This document shows positions 56,447-64,000 of a stretch of 64,000 bases of DNA, in pieces. Position numbers and translations under genes: made by a program. The stretch lies in contig NZ_LT706985.1 in assembly GCF_900155645.1 (NCBI RefSeq), forward strand, positions 806,001 through 870,000, written 5' to 3'. This stretch comes from Vaginimicrobium propionicum. Its GTDB lineage: Bacteria > Actinomycetota > Actinomycetes > Propionibacteriales > Propionibacteriaceae. The notes below the pieces were generated by a model. That model worked only from the letters and a program-made list of their open reading frames with translations, was not told where the DNA came from and searched no databases. Every line of letters begins with the position of its first letter. The stretch's first letter is position 1.

Positions 56447-56452
56447 AGTCTA
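56447..56452 (-). promoter_or_regulatory. -10 box of rnpB
   Basis: TAGACT on the minus strand ends 8 nt before the inferred 5' end of RNase P RNA, the right distance for a transcription start. No strong -35 box is visible. Confidence 0.45.
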
Positions 56453-56502
56453 GCGGTTTTAACAAGATGCTCTAAGCCATCACAATGCGTACACTCATGG
56501 GC

Positions 56503-57627
56503 ATGGTTGCTCACTACGTGTTGCAGATCGAGATTGATTCACTAACACAATGGGACGATCGCGCCCAGAACACGACCAGCGCCCACGGCTGGATAATCCA
56601 AGACGTTGATTTAACTGAACGCAGCGATGACCTACACCGGCTCGATGTATCAGGCGCATTATTTCTGGGCTGTCAACTACCAGATGATATTGAAAGCGAC
56701 CTAAAAGAACGCGGCGCAATAGTATTCCCAAAATTGCCGGGATTGCCATTCAACCCGTATAGAGCCAATCTTTATAAACCAACCGAACTTTATGATGGTG
56801 TTGTTGAAGGACGCAGCTACGCTGATTCAACGGACGCACTCGTATATGGCTGGCTACGCACTTTGCCACATTTGCTGCCGCTGCGCGCCTCGCTAGCGAT
56901 GACTCTACACGACCACGCCATCTCCGATGCCTTAGATGAAGCCTGTCAAAGTTTTGATCCTAAAAACACTTTCGGAATCATGGGTGGCCACGCAGTAGAG
57001 CGTAATTCCGACGCATATATCGGCTCAGCGAGATTGGCATCCATGCTGGCCAGCAACAATAATCTCGTCCTGACTGGTGGTGGTCCGGGAGCCATGGAAG
57101 CAGCCAACTTGGGAGCGTTTTTAGCTAACCGGCCAGCCGCACTACGCTCTGCTCTTGATCATTTGGGTCTAGCAAAAGATTATGTGGGTCAGGAAACTTA
57201 TTGGGCGGCCTTGGCGCTGGAGATTCGTCAAACACTCAACCCATCCGGAACCTCGATCGGGGTACCAACCTGGTATTACGGGCATGAACCAGCAAATGTT
57301 TTCGGTACCGGAATCGCCAAATATTTTTCGAATGCTTTGCGCGAAGACGCCCTCATTACACATTGCAAAGGCGGAATCGTTTATTTATCTGGAGCTGCTG
57401 GCACCACCGAGGAAATGTTCCAGACGGTAACCAAAAATTACTATGCTGCCAGCGAAGAATTGATCAGTCCAATGGTATTGGTGGACAAAGAATATTGGAC
57501 AAGACAACTACCGGCTTGGCAATTGCTGTCTTCCCTAGCTAAAGGCAAACCAATGGAAAATAAGATCTTCCTGGTTGATGAAGTAGACGAAGCGGCAGAA
57601 CTTCTACTCAGCATGGAATCGCGGTAG
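56503..57627 (+). CDS. LOG-family-like Rossmann nucleotide-binding protein
   Basis: 374 aa. The lysine-decarboxylase/LOG fold is indicated by FGIMGGHAVERNSDAY, LVLTGGGPGAMEAANLGAF near 193 and YLSGAAGTTEEMFQTV near 296, a variant of the PGGxGTxxE motif. LOG enzymes release cytokinin-like bases from nucleoside monophosphates; longer relatives act on other nucleotides. The N-terminal about 130 residues are of unrecognised type. The start is set at ATG 56503, 7 nt after TACACT (56490-56495); ATG 56485 is the alternative. The stop codon lies inside the following riboswitch region. Confidence 0.7.
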   Translation: MVAHYVLQIEIDSLTQWDDRAQNTTSAHGWIIQDVDLTERSDDLHRLDVSGALFLGCQLPDDIESDLKERGAIVFPKLPGLPFNPYRANLYKPTELYDGVVEGRSYADSTDALVYGWLRTLPHLLPLRASLAMTLHDHAISDALDEACQSFDPKNTFGIMGGHAVERNSDAYIGSARLASMLASNNNLVLTGGGPGAMEAANLGAFLANRPAALRSALDHLGLAKDYVGQETYWAALALEIRQTLNPSGTSIGVPTWYYGHEPANVFGTGIAKYFSNALREDALITHCKGGIVYLSGAAGTTEEMFQTVTKNYYAASEELISPMVLVDKEYWTRQLPAWQLLSSLAKGKPMENKIFLVDEVDEAAELLLSMESR

Positions 57628-57724
57628 GCTCGAGACCACGATCAGCGAAGTCGGTGTGATTCCGACGCTGTCCCGCAACGGTTATAGCCCGGTCGCCTGG
57701 TCACTGAGGCTAAACCGCGAAGGA
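57620..57724 (+). promoter_or_regulatory. Cobalamin (B12) riboswitch
   Basis: The conserved core is read on the plus strand: GCGAAGTCGGTGTGATTCC, GACGCTGTCCCGCAACGG and then TCACTGAGG. This matches the B12-element consensus (GGTGnnATTCCnnCGCTGnCCCGCAAC). The 5' part overlaps the stop codon of the LOG-like gene. The 3' part ends in GAAGGA, which lies 7 nt before the ATG at 57732, so ligand binding could mask the ribosome site. The first plus-strand cobalamin gene, cobD, begins about 560 nt further on. Confidence 0.82.
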
Positions 57725-57731
57725 CGGAAAT

Positions 57732-58283
57732 ATGCTATTTGGGTTGCCAGTCGAAAGGCACAATCTGTGCGTGGGCGAAATGCACCCAATCAACCTCACG
57801 GTGGCCTCTACCACTAAGCAGAGTAAGCAAGACCCTAAGAGAATCAGCATGGCCAACAATGAGGGCGGGTGCCGGTCCAGCCGCCAATATCGGCATGAAA
57901 GTGCGCACTCTATTAGCCACGTCAGCCACCGATTCCCCGCCGCCCCAAGCCACTTCGGTGATGTGTTTACCTGGTGGGGTCGGCTCTTCAACAAGCTCGC
58001 TAGGCAATTTCCCTTCCAAAAAGCCCCAGTTTTGTTCTCTAAGCGCCGACACCAGATTGACCTCAAGGCCGATTTTTTCCGCAATAATCTCGGCAGTCTG
58101 CTTGGCTCGCACCTGGTCAGAAGACCAAATAACTTTAATACCGCAATCACGAAGCCCCCGCGCAGCTGTGGCAGCTTGGGCTCGGCCTCGGCTAGTCAGC
58201 TCAGGAGCCATAGCTTGTCCCAATATCCGTCCACCAAGATTTCCAGTGGATTGCCCGTGTCTAACCAGATACAACTGCATGAG
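57732..58283 (+). other. Open antisense frame joining the riboswitch to cobD
   Basis: An ATG at 57732 with GAAGGA 7 nt upstream opens 184 sense codons that run without a stop into cobD in the same frame; the combined frame is 498 aa. The region is exactly codon-aligned and antisense to the histidine-phosphatase gene at 57735-58280. The encoded stretch is rich in Ser, Arg, His, Asn and Gln and resembles no family. It may be a translated leader, an N-terminal extension of CobD, or chance. Confidence 0.4.
57735..58280 (-). CDS. Histidine phosphatase family protein (alpha-ribazole phosphatase-like)
   Basis: 181 aa. The phosphohistidine motif LVRHGQSTGN is at the N-terminus, ALREQNWGFLEGK follows, and the second histidine is in LIVGHADSLRVLL. 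In a cobalamin cluster the likely role is removal of the 5'-phosphate from alpha-ribazole phosphate or adenosylcobalamin phosphate (CobC of enterobacteria), but general phosphoglycerate-mutase-like phosphatases look the same. A TAACCT -10 box lies 6 nt before the ATG, inside cobD. It is the only gene of this cluster on the minus strand, and none of its 19 Leu or 9 Ser codons is TTA, CTA or TCA. Confidence 0.85.
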   Translation of the reverse strand: MQLYLVRHGQSTGNLGGRILGQAMAPELTSRGRAQAATAARGLRDCGIKVIWSSDQVRAKQTAEIIAEKIGLEVNLVSALREQNWGFLEGKLPSELVEEPTPPGKHITEVAWGGGESVADVANRVRTFMPILAAGPAPALIVGHADSLRVLLTLLSGRGHREVDWVHFAHAQIVPFDWQPK

Positions 58284-59228
58284 ATGAGGTTAGCGCGCGC
58301 GGCAGGTTTATTGGCTGGACTGGGGGTTGATGCAGCAATTGCTGACCCACCGAATAAGGCTCATCCAACCGCTTGGTTTGGACACTGGGCAAGCTGGCTA
58401 GAAAAACATCTTTACCGAGATTCTGTGCTTGCAGGGCTCGGATATTACTTAGCGGCGTTAACGCCAGCAGTAGCTATTGGGCTAACTCTGGATGTATTAA
58501 GCGCCAAACGTCCAAGATTACGTTTTACCGCTACTGCGTTGGCCACCTGGGTGGCACTGGGAGCTAAATCGCTAGCCAACGAGGGGGAAACGATGGCCAC
58601 CAAATTAGATTGGGGGGATCTAGCTGGCGCCAGAGCTGGGCTATCAAATCTATGCGGACGAAAACCTGACGGTTTAGCTGAGCATGAACTAGCTAGAGCC
58701 ACGGTGGAATCGTTGGCCGAAAATACCTCAGATTCTGCGATAGCTTCACTTTTTTGGGGATCTTTTGGCATTACTCCAATGCTTATCCACCGCGCAACAA
58801 ATACCTTGGACGCGATGGTTGGAAACCACAGCTTACGTTTCGAGAAATTCGGGAAAGTGTCAGCCAGAGCAGACGATGTTCTTGGGTTAATTCCAGCCAG
58901 AGCCACAGCGTTGCTGGCTATCTTGACAGCTCCGGGGGTTGGCGGGTCTATTAGCCACACATCGCGGGTAGTCTTTCGAGACCACTTAAAACACCCAAGT
59001 CCTAACGGTGGCTGGTGTGAATCTGCCTGGGCAGGAGCCTTGGGCGTACAGTTAGGCGGACGCAACGTCTATGAATCTGGAGTCGAATATCGAGGCTTGT
59101 TGAATGCCGGAGCTTCACGTCCGGCCGGGCGTGCGTGTCGTCAAGCGGCACGATTAGTAAAAATAGTCTCGTGGACGGCTGGCGGACTATGCGCGGCAGC
59201 GTTGATTGGATGGCGTCGCCGTGGCTAA
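58284..59228 (+). CDS. cobD: Adenosylcobinamide-phosphate synthase CobD/CbiB
   Basis: 314 aa membrane protein that joins aminopropanol (or its phosphate) to adenosylcobyric acid. The motif KAHPTAWFGHWASWLEKHLY is at the N-terminus, with ATVESLAENTSDSAIASLFW and a C-terminal hydrophobic segment. The ATG at 58284 gives the family N-terminus, but it has no Shine-Dalgarno and no TANNNT box at 6-7 nt, unlike its neighbours. The reading frame is open upstream to 57732. It starts 4 nt from the divergent phosphatase start and overlaps cobQ by 8 nt. Confidence 0.93.
   Translation: MRLARAAGLLAGLGVDAAIADPPNKAHPTAWFGHWASWLEKHLYRDSVLAGLGYYLAALTPAVAIGLTLDVLSAKRPRLRFTATALATWVALGAKSLANEGETMATKLDWGDLAGARAGLSNLCGRKPDGLAEHELARATVESLAENTSDSAIASLFWGSFGITPMLIHRATNTLDAMVGNHSLRFEKFGKVSARADDVLGLIPARATALLAILTAPGVGGSISHTSRVVFRDHLKHPSPNGGWCESAWAGALGVQLGGRNVYESGVEYRGLLNAGASRPAGRACRQAARLVKIVSWTAGGLCAAALIGWRRRG
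58287..58292 (-). promoter_or_regulatory. -10 box of the histidine-phosphatase gene
   Basis: TAACCT on the minus strand is followed by CATCTC and the ATG at 58280, the same layout as at LCP and DUF3499. It lies within the first codons of cobD. Confidence 0.5.
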
Positions 59229-60657
59229 CGGGATTCTTATTGCTGGAACATCGTCGGATGCTGGAAAATCCGCCGTTGTTACTGGGCTGTGTCGAGCCTT
59301 AACGAACCGAGGATTATCGGTTGCCCCGTTTAAGGCTCAGAACATGTCGAATAATTCTATGGTGTGCCCGGATGGTGCTGAGATTGGGCGGGCGCAGTAT
59401 TTACAGTGTCAAGCCGCACGAATAACCCCATCGTCCCTAGTCAATCCGGTGTTATTAAAACCCGGCAGTGACCGTACCTCGCACATCATCCTTAACGGCA
59501 AACCTCACGGAAAATTAGTGGCTGGCCAATACGCTACTGGACGTCAAGAATTAGCCAAGGCCGCTTTCGCAGCTTTTGAGGAATTATCTACCCGATATGA
59601 TTTCATTATTGCGGAGGGTGCAGGCTCACCAGCAGAGATTAATCTACGTTCCGGAGATTATGTAAACATTGGTTTGGCTAGGCAATTTAATCTTCCAGTG
59701 GTGATTGTTGGCGATATCGATCGTGGCGGGGTGTTGGCAGCAATCTACGGCACTTGGGCACTATTAGCCGAAGATGACCGCAAGCAGTTAGCCGGTTACA
59801 TCATCAATAAATTCCGTGGTGACCCGCAAGTGTTACAACCCGGCTTAGACGAAATTAGCTTACGCACCGGACTGACCAATTTCGGGGTAATAAATTGGAT
59901 TTCCGGCGTTTGGACAGACGGTGAGGATGCCCTTGAAGTAGCGCGTTGGCCCCAACAAGATCAAAGCCAAGGACTGCGGGTGACTGTAGTCCGATTCCCC
60001 CGAATTTCTAATTCCACTGACGTGGATGCCTTGGCGGCGGAGCCTGGAATTACGGTACAAGTCAGCCAATCACCTCTAGACGTCAAGAACGCTGATCTAG
60101 TGGTGCTACCAGGAACTAGAGCTACCACCTCAGATTTAGCTTGGATGCGCAACAACGGCATAGCCGAAGCTGTTATTGCTCGCCACAGACAGCGCCAGCC
60201 GATATTAGGAATATGCGGCGGCTACGAGATGTTAGCCGAAACTATTGCTGACACTGTCGAAGGTAATGCCGGCAATGTTGACGGTTTAGGAATATTGCCC
60301 GTTACGGTGACTTTCTCGAAAGCAAAAACTACTAGACAATCCACCTATAGCTGGCAGGGAAAGACAGTTTCTGGCTACGAGATTCACCACGGCATATTAA
60401 CTCCTAGAACCTGTTGCGAACCGTTCTTAGATGGCCTGAGAGTGGGAAACACTTTCGCTACCATGCTTCACGGAAGCCTTGAAAATGATGATTTCAGACG
60501 TTCTTTATTGACTGAGGTAGCTCAGCTGACAAGAAATGCTTGGCGCCCAGATTCATCTGCCCCTAGCTATGGCCAGCTTCGCGAACAGATGATTGAGGCT
60601 TTGGCCTTAGCTATCGAAGAAAATGTTGATCTAAATCGGCTCTTGGAGTTGATGTGA
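59221..60657 (+). CDS. cobQ: Cobyric acid synthase
   Basis: 478 aa. It amidates four carboxyls of adenosylcobyrinic acid a,c-diamide. An N-terminal P-loop-like dethiobiotin-synthetase domain (LIAGTSSDAGKSAVVTGLC, FKAQNMSNNSMV) is followed by a glutamine amidotransferase domain with nucleophile about C332 in ILGICGGYEMLA and the histidine region YEIHHGILTPR. The GTG at 59221 was chosen over a TTG at 59206; both lie within the end of cobD. The stop overlaps cobO by 4 nt (GTGA). Confidence 0.96.
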   Translation: MANGILIAGTSSDAGKSAVVTGLCRALTNRGLSVAPFKAQNMSNNSMVCPDGAEIGRAQYLQCQAARITPSSLVNPVLLKPGSDRTSHIILNGKPHGKLVAGQYATGRQELAKAAFAAFEELSTRYDFIIAEGAGSPAEINLRSGDYVNIGLARQFNLPVVIVGDIDRGGVLAAIYGTWALLAEDDRKQLAGYIINKFRGDPQVLQPGLDEISLRTGLTNFGVINWISGVWTDGEDALEVARWPQQDQSQGLRVTVVRFPRISNSTDVDALAAEPGITVQVSQSPLDVKNADLVVLPGTRATTSDLAWMRNNGIAEAVIARHRQRQPILGICGGYEMLAETIADTVEGNAGNVDGLGILPVTVTFSKAKTTRQSTYSWQGKTVSGYEIHHGILTPRTCCEPFLDGLRVGNTFATMLHGSLENDDFRRSLLTEVAQLTRNAWRPDSSAPSYGQLREQMIEALALAIEENVDLNRLLELM

Positions 60658-61220
60658 GCACCAAGACTGACCGGTTGAAACCGCGTCTTATCGTCTATAC
60701 CGGCGAGGGAAAAGGCAAGACCACTGCCGCTTTTGGCATGGGGCTGCGCGCGTGGGCGCAAGGCTGGCGGATCGGGATTTTTCAATTCATCAAGTCAACG
60801 AAATGGCGGGTTGGGGAACGAGCCGCTTTCGACGAATTAAATTTGGCACACACCAGCAGCAAAGTGGGTGGATCGGTTGACTGGTTTACTTTAGGTGAGG
60901 GCTTCACTTGGCTAAATCACGGTTCAAACGATAGAGAACTGGCTAAGGCTGGCTGGCAACAAGTCAAGCGCGCCTTAGAAAAGCAGAGCTACGATTTTTA
61001 TCTTCTAGACGAGTTCAACCATGTTCTTCACCGTGGCTGGGTGGATTTAACGGAAGTTATTGAAACATTGAACGCACGACCGGGACATCAGCACGTGGTT
61101 ATTACTGGCCGAAACGCGCCTGCCGAATTGATTGCTGCCGCCGACCTGGTGACTTACATGAAAAACGTGAAACATCCTTTCGATAAGGGTGAACGTGGGC
61201 AGGCAGGGATTGAATGGTAG
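60654..61220 (+). CDS. cobO: Cob(I)yrinic acid a,c-diamide adenosyltransferase
   Basis: 188 aa CobA/CobO-type enzyme that transfers the adenosyl group of ATP to Co(I). The P-loop is YTGEGKGKTTAAFG at about 15-28, with FQFIKSTKWRVGE and YDFYLLDEFNHVL (Walker B) after it. The GTG start overlaps the cobQ stop by 4 nt and the end overlaps the next gene by 7 nt. Confidence 0.96.
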   Translation: MSTKTDRLKPRLIVYTGEGKGKTTAAFGMGLRAWAQGWRIGIFQFIKSTKWRVGERAAFDELNLAHTSSKVGGSVDWFTLGEGFTWLNHGSNDRELAKAGWQQVKRALEKQSYDFYLLDEFNHVLHRGWVDLTEVIETLNARPGHQHVVITGRNAPAELIAAADLVTYMKNVKHPFDKGERGQAGIEW

Positions 61221-63574
61221 CTCGAATAGTAATTGGCGCCCCTGCCTCCGGTCAGGGTAAAACAACCATTGCCATCGGTCTAATGGCTGCCTTTCGGATG
61301 GCTGGGCTAAAAGTAGCGCCGTTCAAAGTTGGCCCAGACTACATCGACCCTGGTTATCACACGCTGGCCGCCGGGCGTGCGGGACGAAATCTAGACCCCC
61401 ACCTATGCACTCCCGAACTAATCGGATCATTATTTAACCATGGCGCGAGAACTCCTGACGACGCTGATATTGGCGTTATAGAGGGGGTAATGGGACTATT
61501 CGATGGCAAAATCGGGACTGCCGGTTTCGGCTCGACAGCTCATGTTGCCGAACTACTATCAGCGCCCGTTATTTTAGTTGCTGACAGTTCACACAGTTCA
61601 GCCACTACCGCCGCCATTGTTCACGGGTTAGCTGACTACTCATCGCAAATAACTGTCGCTGGCGTGATCGCTAACCGAGTGTCTAGCAAGCGGGTAAGTG
61701 ATGAATTGCGTCGAGCTTTAGCCAGCACGGGCATCCCGCTGCTAGGTACAATTCCGGCTAGTGCCGCAATAGCCGCACCATCTAGACACCTTGGGCTAAT
61801 TCCTGCTGCCGAACGCGCGGGGGCTCAACAAATGGTGGATGCGGCCGGTCAGATAGTAGCCGACAATGTTGACCTTGAAAAGATTCTGCAGATTGGTCGT
61901 CAAGCTGGACGAATGACTTCCGCCATTTGGCGTCCGCAAGACCTAGTCGCTCCCATAGCTGGGGCCCCCACGATAGCTGTGGCCACAGGCAGCGCATTCA
62001 CGTTCAGATATCCAGAAACCGTTGAATTATTGCAGGCTTGTGGGGCGAAAGTTGCCGAATTTGATCCGCTAACAGACCCGCAACTACCAGTCGGCACCCA
62101 AGGACTATATTTGGGCGGTGGCTTCCCAGAGGTGTACGCAAGTCAGCTAGCCGAAAATACCAGTCTACGCACTCAAATTGGGCAGGTGGTGCGGGATGGT
62201 CTGCCTACAGTAGCCGAATGCGCTGGGCTGCTTTATCTGTGCCGCACTATTGACGGAATAGCTATGGCCAACGCTTTAGATGTTGACGCCCAGATGACGC
62301 CAAAACTAAAACTTGGCTATCGGGAGAATGCACCAGAATCTAATTCATTGATTTACCGCATTGGGGAGCCAGTTAGATACCACGAGTTTCATCGAACGCG
62401 GATAGTGGGATCCGACCACTTCTATTCCCCGACTTTGCACGCTAGCTATCAACATGTTCATTGGGCTGCCTATCCACAGTTTGCTACCCGACTAGTTGAG
62501 GCTGCCGCCGAGTTTTCCCCGTCGCGTATCAACCCAATCCATCGTGAGTCGATAGTGCTTGGTGACCTACGTCACCATGGAGATCAAGACACTGGTGACG
62601 GTTTGGTAAACCTGGCAGTAAATGTTCTATCACCGAAACCACCGAAGCTATTGGCTGATGCGCTGCGCGATGATGTTGAAAATTGGTCCGCCTATCCACG
62701 TTTTGACGAGGCTAGAGAGGCTATTGCTAAACGTCATCACATAGCTAAAGAAATGATTTTGCCAACAGCTGGGGCGACCGAAGCATTTAACCTTGTCGCG
62801 CGCACTTTGTACCCGTCAAAACCGGTCGTTATTCACCCACAATTCTCTGAGCCAGAAAGAGCATTAGCAGCCTTAGGAATCCGGGTTTATCGAGCTATCT
62901 CTAAGCCACCCGATTTCGACTTGCCGCCAATAGCTGATTGTTTTGATTTGGTTTGCGTTGGAAACCCGACGAATCCGACTGGAAAACTTTATTCAGCTAA
63001 CCAATTACGCTCACTTCGCAGCTCGAACAGAATCGTTTTAGTTGATGAAGCATTCATGAGTGCCCTGCCAGAAGAGACGGAATCTTTAATCGGCTCAGAT
63101 ATGGCCGGTATCTTGGTTATTCGTTCATTGACGAAAACTTGGTCAATAGCCGGGGTACGTGCCGGTTATCTCGTTGGCGACGCCCAGCTAATTTCTCGTT
63201 GCCAGGAAAACCAATCACCGTGGAGTGTAAGCTCGCCAGCCGCCAAGGTGATGAGCCTGACCGCCAGTACCCAGGCTATTGCTTTTGAGGCGGCTCAATG
63301 CAGTGAAATGGCAGCTAATAGAGCCATCTTAGTAACGGCTTTAAGCCAAGCTGGCTTTGCCCCAATCACCAACGCAGCTACCCCATTCGTTACTTTTGAA
63401 GCCTCCAAGTTGGGGCCGACACCGGCAGCTTCGCTACGCAAAAACGGTTGGGCAGTACGCGACTGCGCATCCTTTCCTGGGTTGGGGCCAAATTGGTTAC
63501 GAGTTGCAGTACGAGAACCTGAAATAAGCCATAATTTCGTTCAAACCTTAGTCAAGCTGACTGAAGAAAGGTAA
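61214..63574 (+). CDS. Fused cobyrinic acid a,c-diamide synthase / threonine-phosphate decarboxylase-like aminotransferase
   Basis: 786 aa in one frame. Residues 1 to about 468 are CobB/CbiA: GAPASGQGKTTIAIGLMAAF, FKVGPDYIDPGYH, EGVMGLFDGK, and a glutamine amidotransferase domain with nucleophile about C336 in TVAECAGLLYL; it amidates the a and c side chains of cobyrinate. Residues from about 470 are a class I/II PLP aminotransferase: ILPTAGATEAFNLVARTLYP, VGNPTNPTGKLY, VDEAFMSALPEE and the PLP lysine about 640 in RSLTKTWSIAGVRAGYL. This part matches the CobC (CobD of Salmonella) group that makes aminopropanol phosphate from threonine phosphate. Confidence 0.9.
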   Translation: MVARIVIGAPASGQGKTTIAIGLMAAFRMAGLKVAPFKVGPDYIDPGYHTLAAGRAGRNLDPHLCTPELIGSLFNHGARTPDDADIGVIEGVMGLFDGKIGTAGFGSTAHVAELLSAPVILVADSSHSSATTAAIVHGLADYSSQITVAGVIANRVSSKRVSDELRRALASTGIPLLGTIPASAAIAAPSRHLGLIPAAERAGAQQMVDAAGQIVADNVDLEKILQIGRQAGRMTSAIWRPQDLVAPIAGAPTIAVATGSAFTFRYPETVELLQACGAKVAEFDPLTDPQLPVGTQGLYLGGGFPEVYASQLAENTSLRTQIGQVVRDGLPTVAECAGLLYLCRTIDGIAMANALDVDAQMTPKLKLGYRENAPESNSLIYRIGEPVRYHEFHRTRIVGSDHFYSPTLHASYQHVHWAAYPQFATRLVEAAAEFSPSRINPIHRESIVLGDLRHHGDQDTGDGLVNLAVNVLSPKPPKLLADALRDDVENWSAYPRFDEAREAIAKRHHIAKEMILPTAGATEAFNLVARTLYPSKPVVIHPQFSEPERALAALGIRVYRAISKPPDFDLPPIADCFDLVCVGNPTNPTGKLYSANQLRSLRSSNRIVLVDEAFMSALPEETESLIGSDMAGILVIRSLTKTWSIAGVRAGYLVGDAQLISRCQENQSPWSVSSPAAKVMSLTASTQAIAFEAAQCSEMAANRAILVTALSQAGFAPITNAATPFVTFEASKLGPTPAASLRKNGWAVRDCASFPGLGPNWLRVAVREPEISHNFVQTLVKLTEER

Positions 63575-63581
63575 CAAACAA

Positions 63582-64000
63582 ATGAGCCGAAAAATCAGCG
63601 AAACGATAGCTAACATCACGCCCACAGATCAAGAGATTGTTGATCAAGGGTGGGCTTTTCAAGACCAATTGATAAAAGTGCCGCGTTCGCTGGGACGCCT
63701 TGAGGAATTAGGCGTTAAGCTCTGCGCTATTGCTGGCAGTGTTCCCCCGCCGGTGCCGCACCCTGCCCAAGTCGCTGTTTTCGTCGGGGATCATGGGGTG
63801 CAGGCAAATAAGGTCTCACCTTGGCCACAAGACATTACCTGGCAAATGGGAGCCAACGTTGCTACTGGTGGAGCCGCTGTATGCTCGCTAGCTCGGCATG
63901 CAGGTGCTGACGTTAAAGTTTATAACGTTGGCGGGCTAACAGATATTGACGGCGTCATCAACTGCCGAATAGCTGCCGGCACCCGGGACATGTCTACTGA
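63582..64000 (+). CDS. cobT: Nicotinate-nucleotide-dimethylbenzimidazole phosphoribosyltransferase, N-terminal part
   Basis: 139 codons to the window edge. The CobT pattern is clear: LGRLEELGVKLCAIAGSVPP, VAVFVGDHGVQANKVSPWPQ, DITWQMGANVATGGAAVCSLAR and VYNVGGLTDIDGV. The enzyme activates the lower-ligand base to its alpha-ribotide phosphate in the cytoplasm. GAAAGG lies about 10 nt before the ATG, 7 nt after the cobB-cobC fusion. The catalytic glutamate lies outside the window. Confidence 0.92.
   Translation, partial: MSRKISETIANITPTDQEIVDQGWAFQDQLIKVPRSLGRLEELGVKLCAIAGSVPPPVPHPAQVAVFVGDHGVQANKVSPWPQDITWQMGANVATGGAAVCSLARHAGADVKVYNVGGLTDIDGVINCRIAAGTRDMST

Noticed and set aside
56161-56545. 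Plus-strand ORFs of 104 and 121 codons
   Set aside because: They lie on the complement of RNase P RNA and encode no recognisable protein.
57710-58150. Minus-strand ORF of 146 codons overlapping the histidine phosphatase in another frame
   Set aside because: The phosphatase frame carries RHG and GH motifs; this frame has none and runs into the riboswitch region.
57739-58287. Second plus-strand ORF (182 codons) in another frame over the phosphatase gene
   Set aside because: It has no ribosome site, no family resemblance and ends just beyond cobD's start; treated as a shadow of the minus-strand gene.

Overview
The window is chromosomal DNA from an actinobacterium, most likely a member of or close to the Propionibacteriaceae. 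The actinobacterial markers are a WhiB protein, DUF3039, DUF3499, DUF3618 and DUF2017 proteins, an LCP protein, a GDP-mannose block next to whiB, and the MurT/GatD pair. A gene order of hemA-C-D-E-Y-H-B-L, a 4-hydroxybutyrate/propionate-type CoA-transferase and a cobalamin operon fit a propionic-acid bacterium. Base composition looks close to 50 % GC by eye, low for the phylum. Genes are very tightly packed: stop/start overlaps of 4 nt are common and several convergent pairs overlap at their 3' ends. I see no insertion sequence, prophage, CRISPR array or rRNA.

Layout. 1-3506: start of an acyl-CoA synthetase gene (minus) and a divergent FAD/Fe-S dehydrogenase. 3515-12232 (minus): PrsW-type membrane protease, two large GTPases, EttA and an M3 peptidase. 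12304-20752: four tRNA genes (Arg, His, Lys, Leu), oligoribonuclease, a CoA-transferase, the lipid II amidation pair MurT/GatD, a Fem-type transferase, DUF2254 and DUF3618 membrane proteins and a peroxiredoxin. 20846-22092: a DtxR/MntR-type regulator and a YbaK deacylase. 22089-28755 (minus): one long operon, clpS-DUF2017-murI-rph-rdgB-thyA-(41-aa ORF)-folA-dinB-tauE. 28825-32738: pncB, malQ and a DUF3039 protein. 32806-41382: a complete run from glutamyl-tRNA to a metallated porphyrin, with HemD and HemE fused in one polypeptide. 41493-48058: S49 peptidase, an SbcD/SbcC-like pair and ahcY. 48167-53453: Trm112, a eukaryote-type phosphomannomutase-like HAD protein, DUF3499, WhiB, GDP-mannose synthesis and LCP. 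53574-57627: purK-purE, peptidase E, RNase P RNA and a LOG-like protein. 57620-64000: a cobalamin riboswitch and the cobD-cobQ-cobO-cobB/cobC-cobT operon, the last gene cut by the window edge.

Most of the content is housekeeping. The most unusual structure is at 57620-59228. A plus-strand cobalamin riboswitch ends in a well-placed Shine-Dalgarno and ATG. These open a reading frame that runs codon-aligned antisense through an entire minus-strand histidine-phosphatase gene and continues in frame into cobD. The phosphatase gene avoids every Leu/Ser codon that would put a stop in that antisense frame. A second theme is leaderless translation: at least 15 operon-first genes have a TANNNT -10 box exactly 6-7 nt before the start codon and mostly lack a Shine-Dalgarno. 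This was used to set several starts. A 41-aa ORF coupled to folA, the HemD-HemE and CobB-CobC fusions, and the PrsW/GTPase operon are further points of interest.
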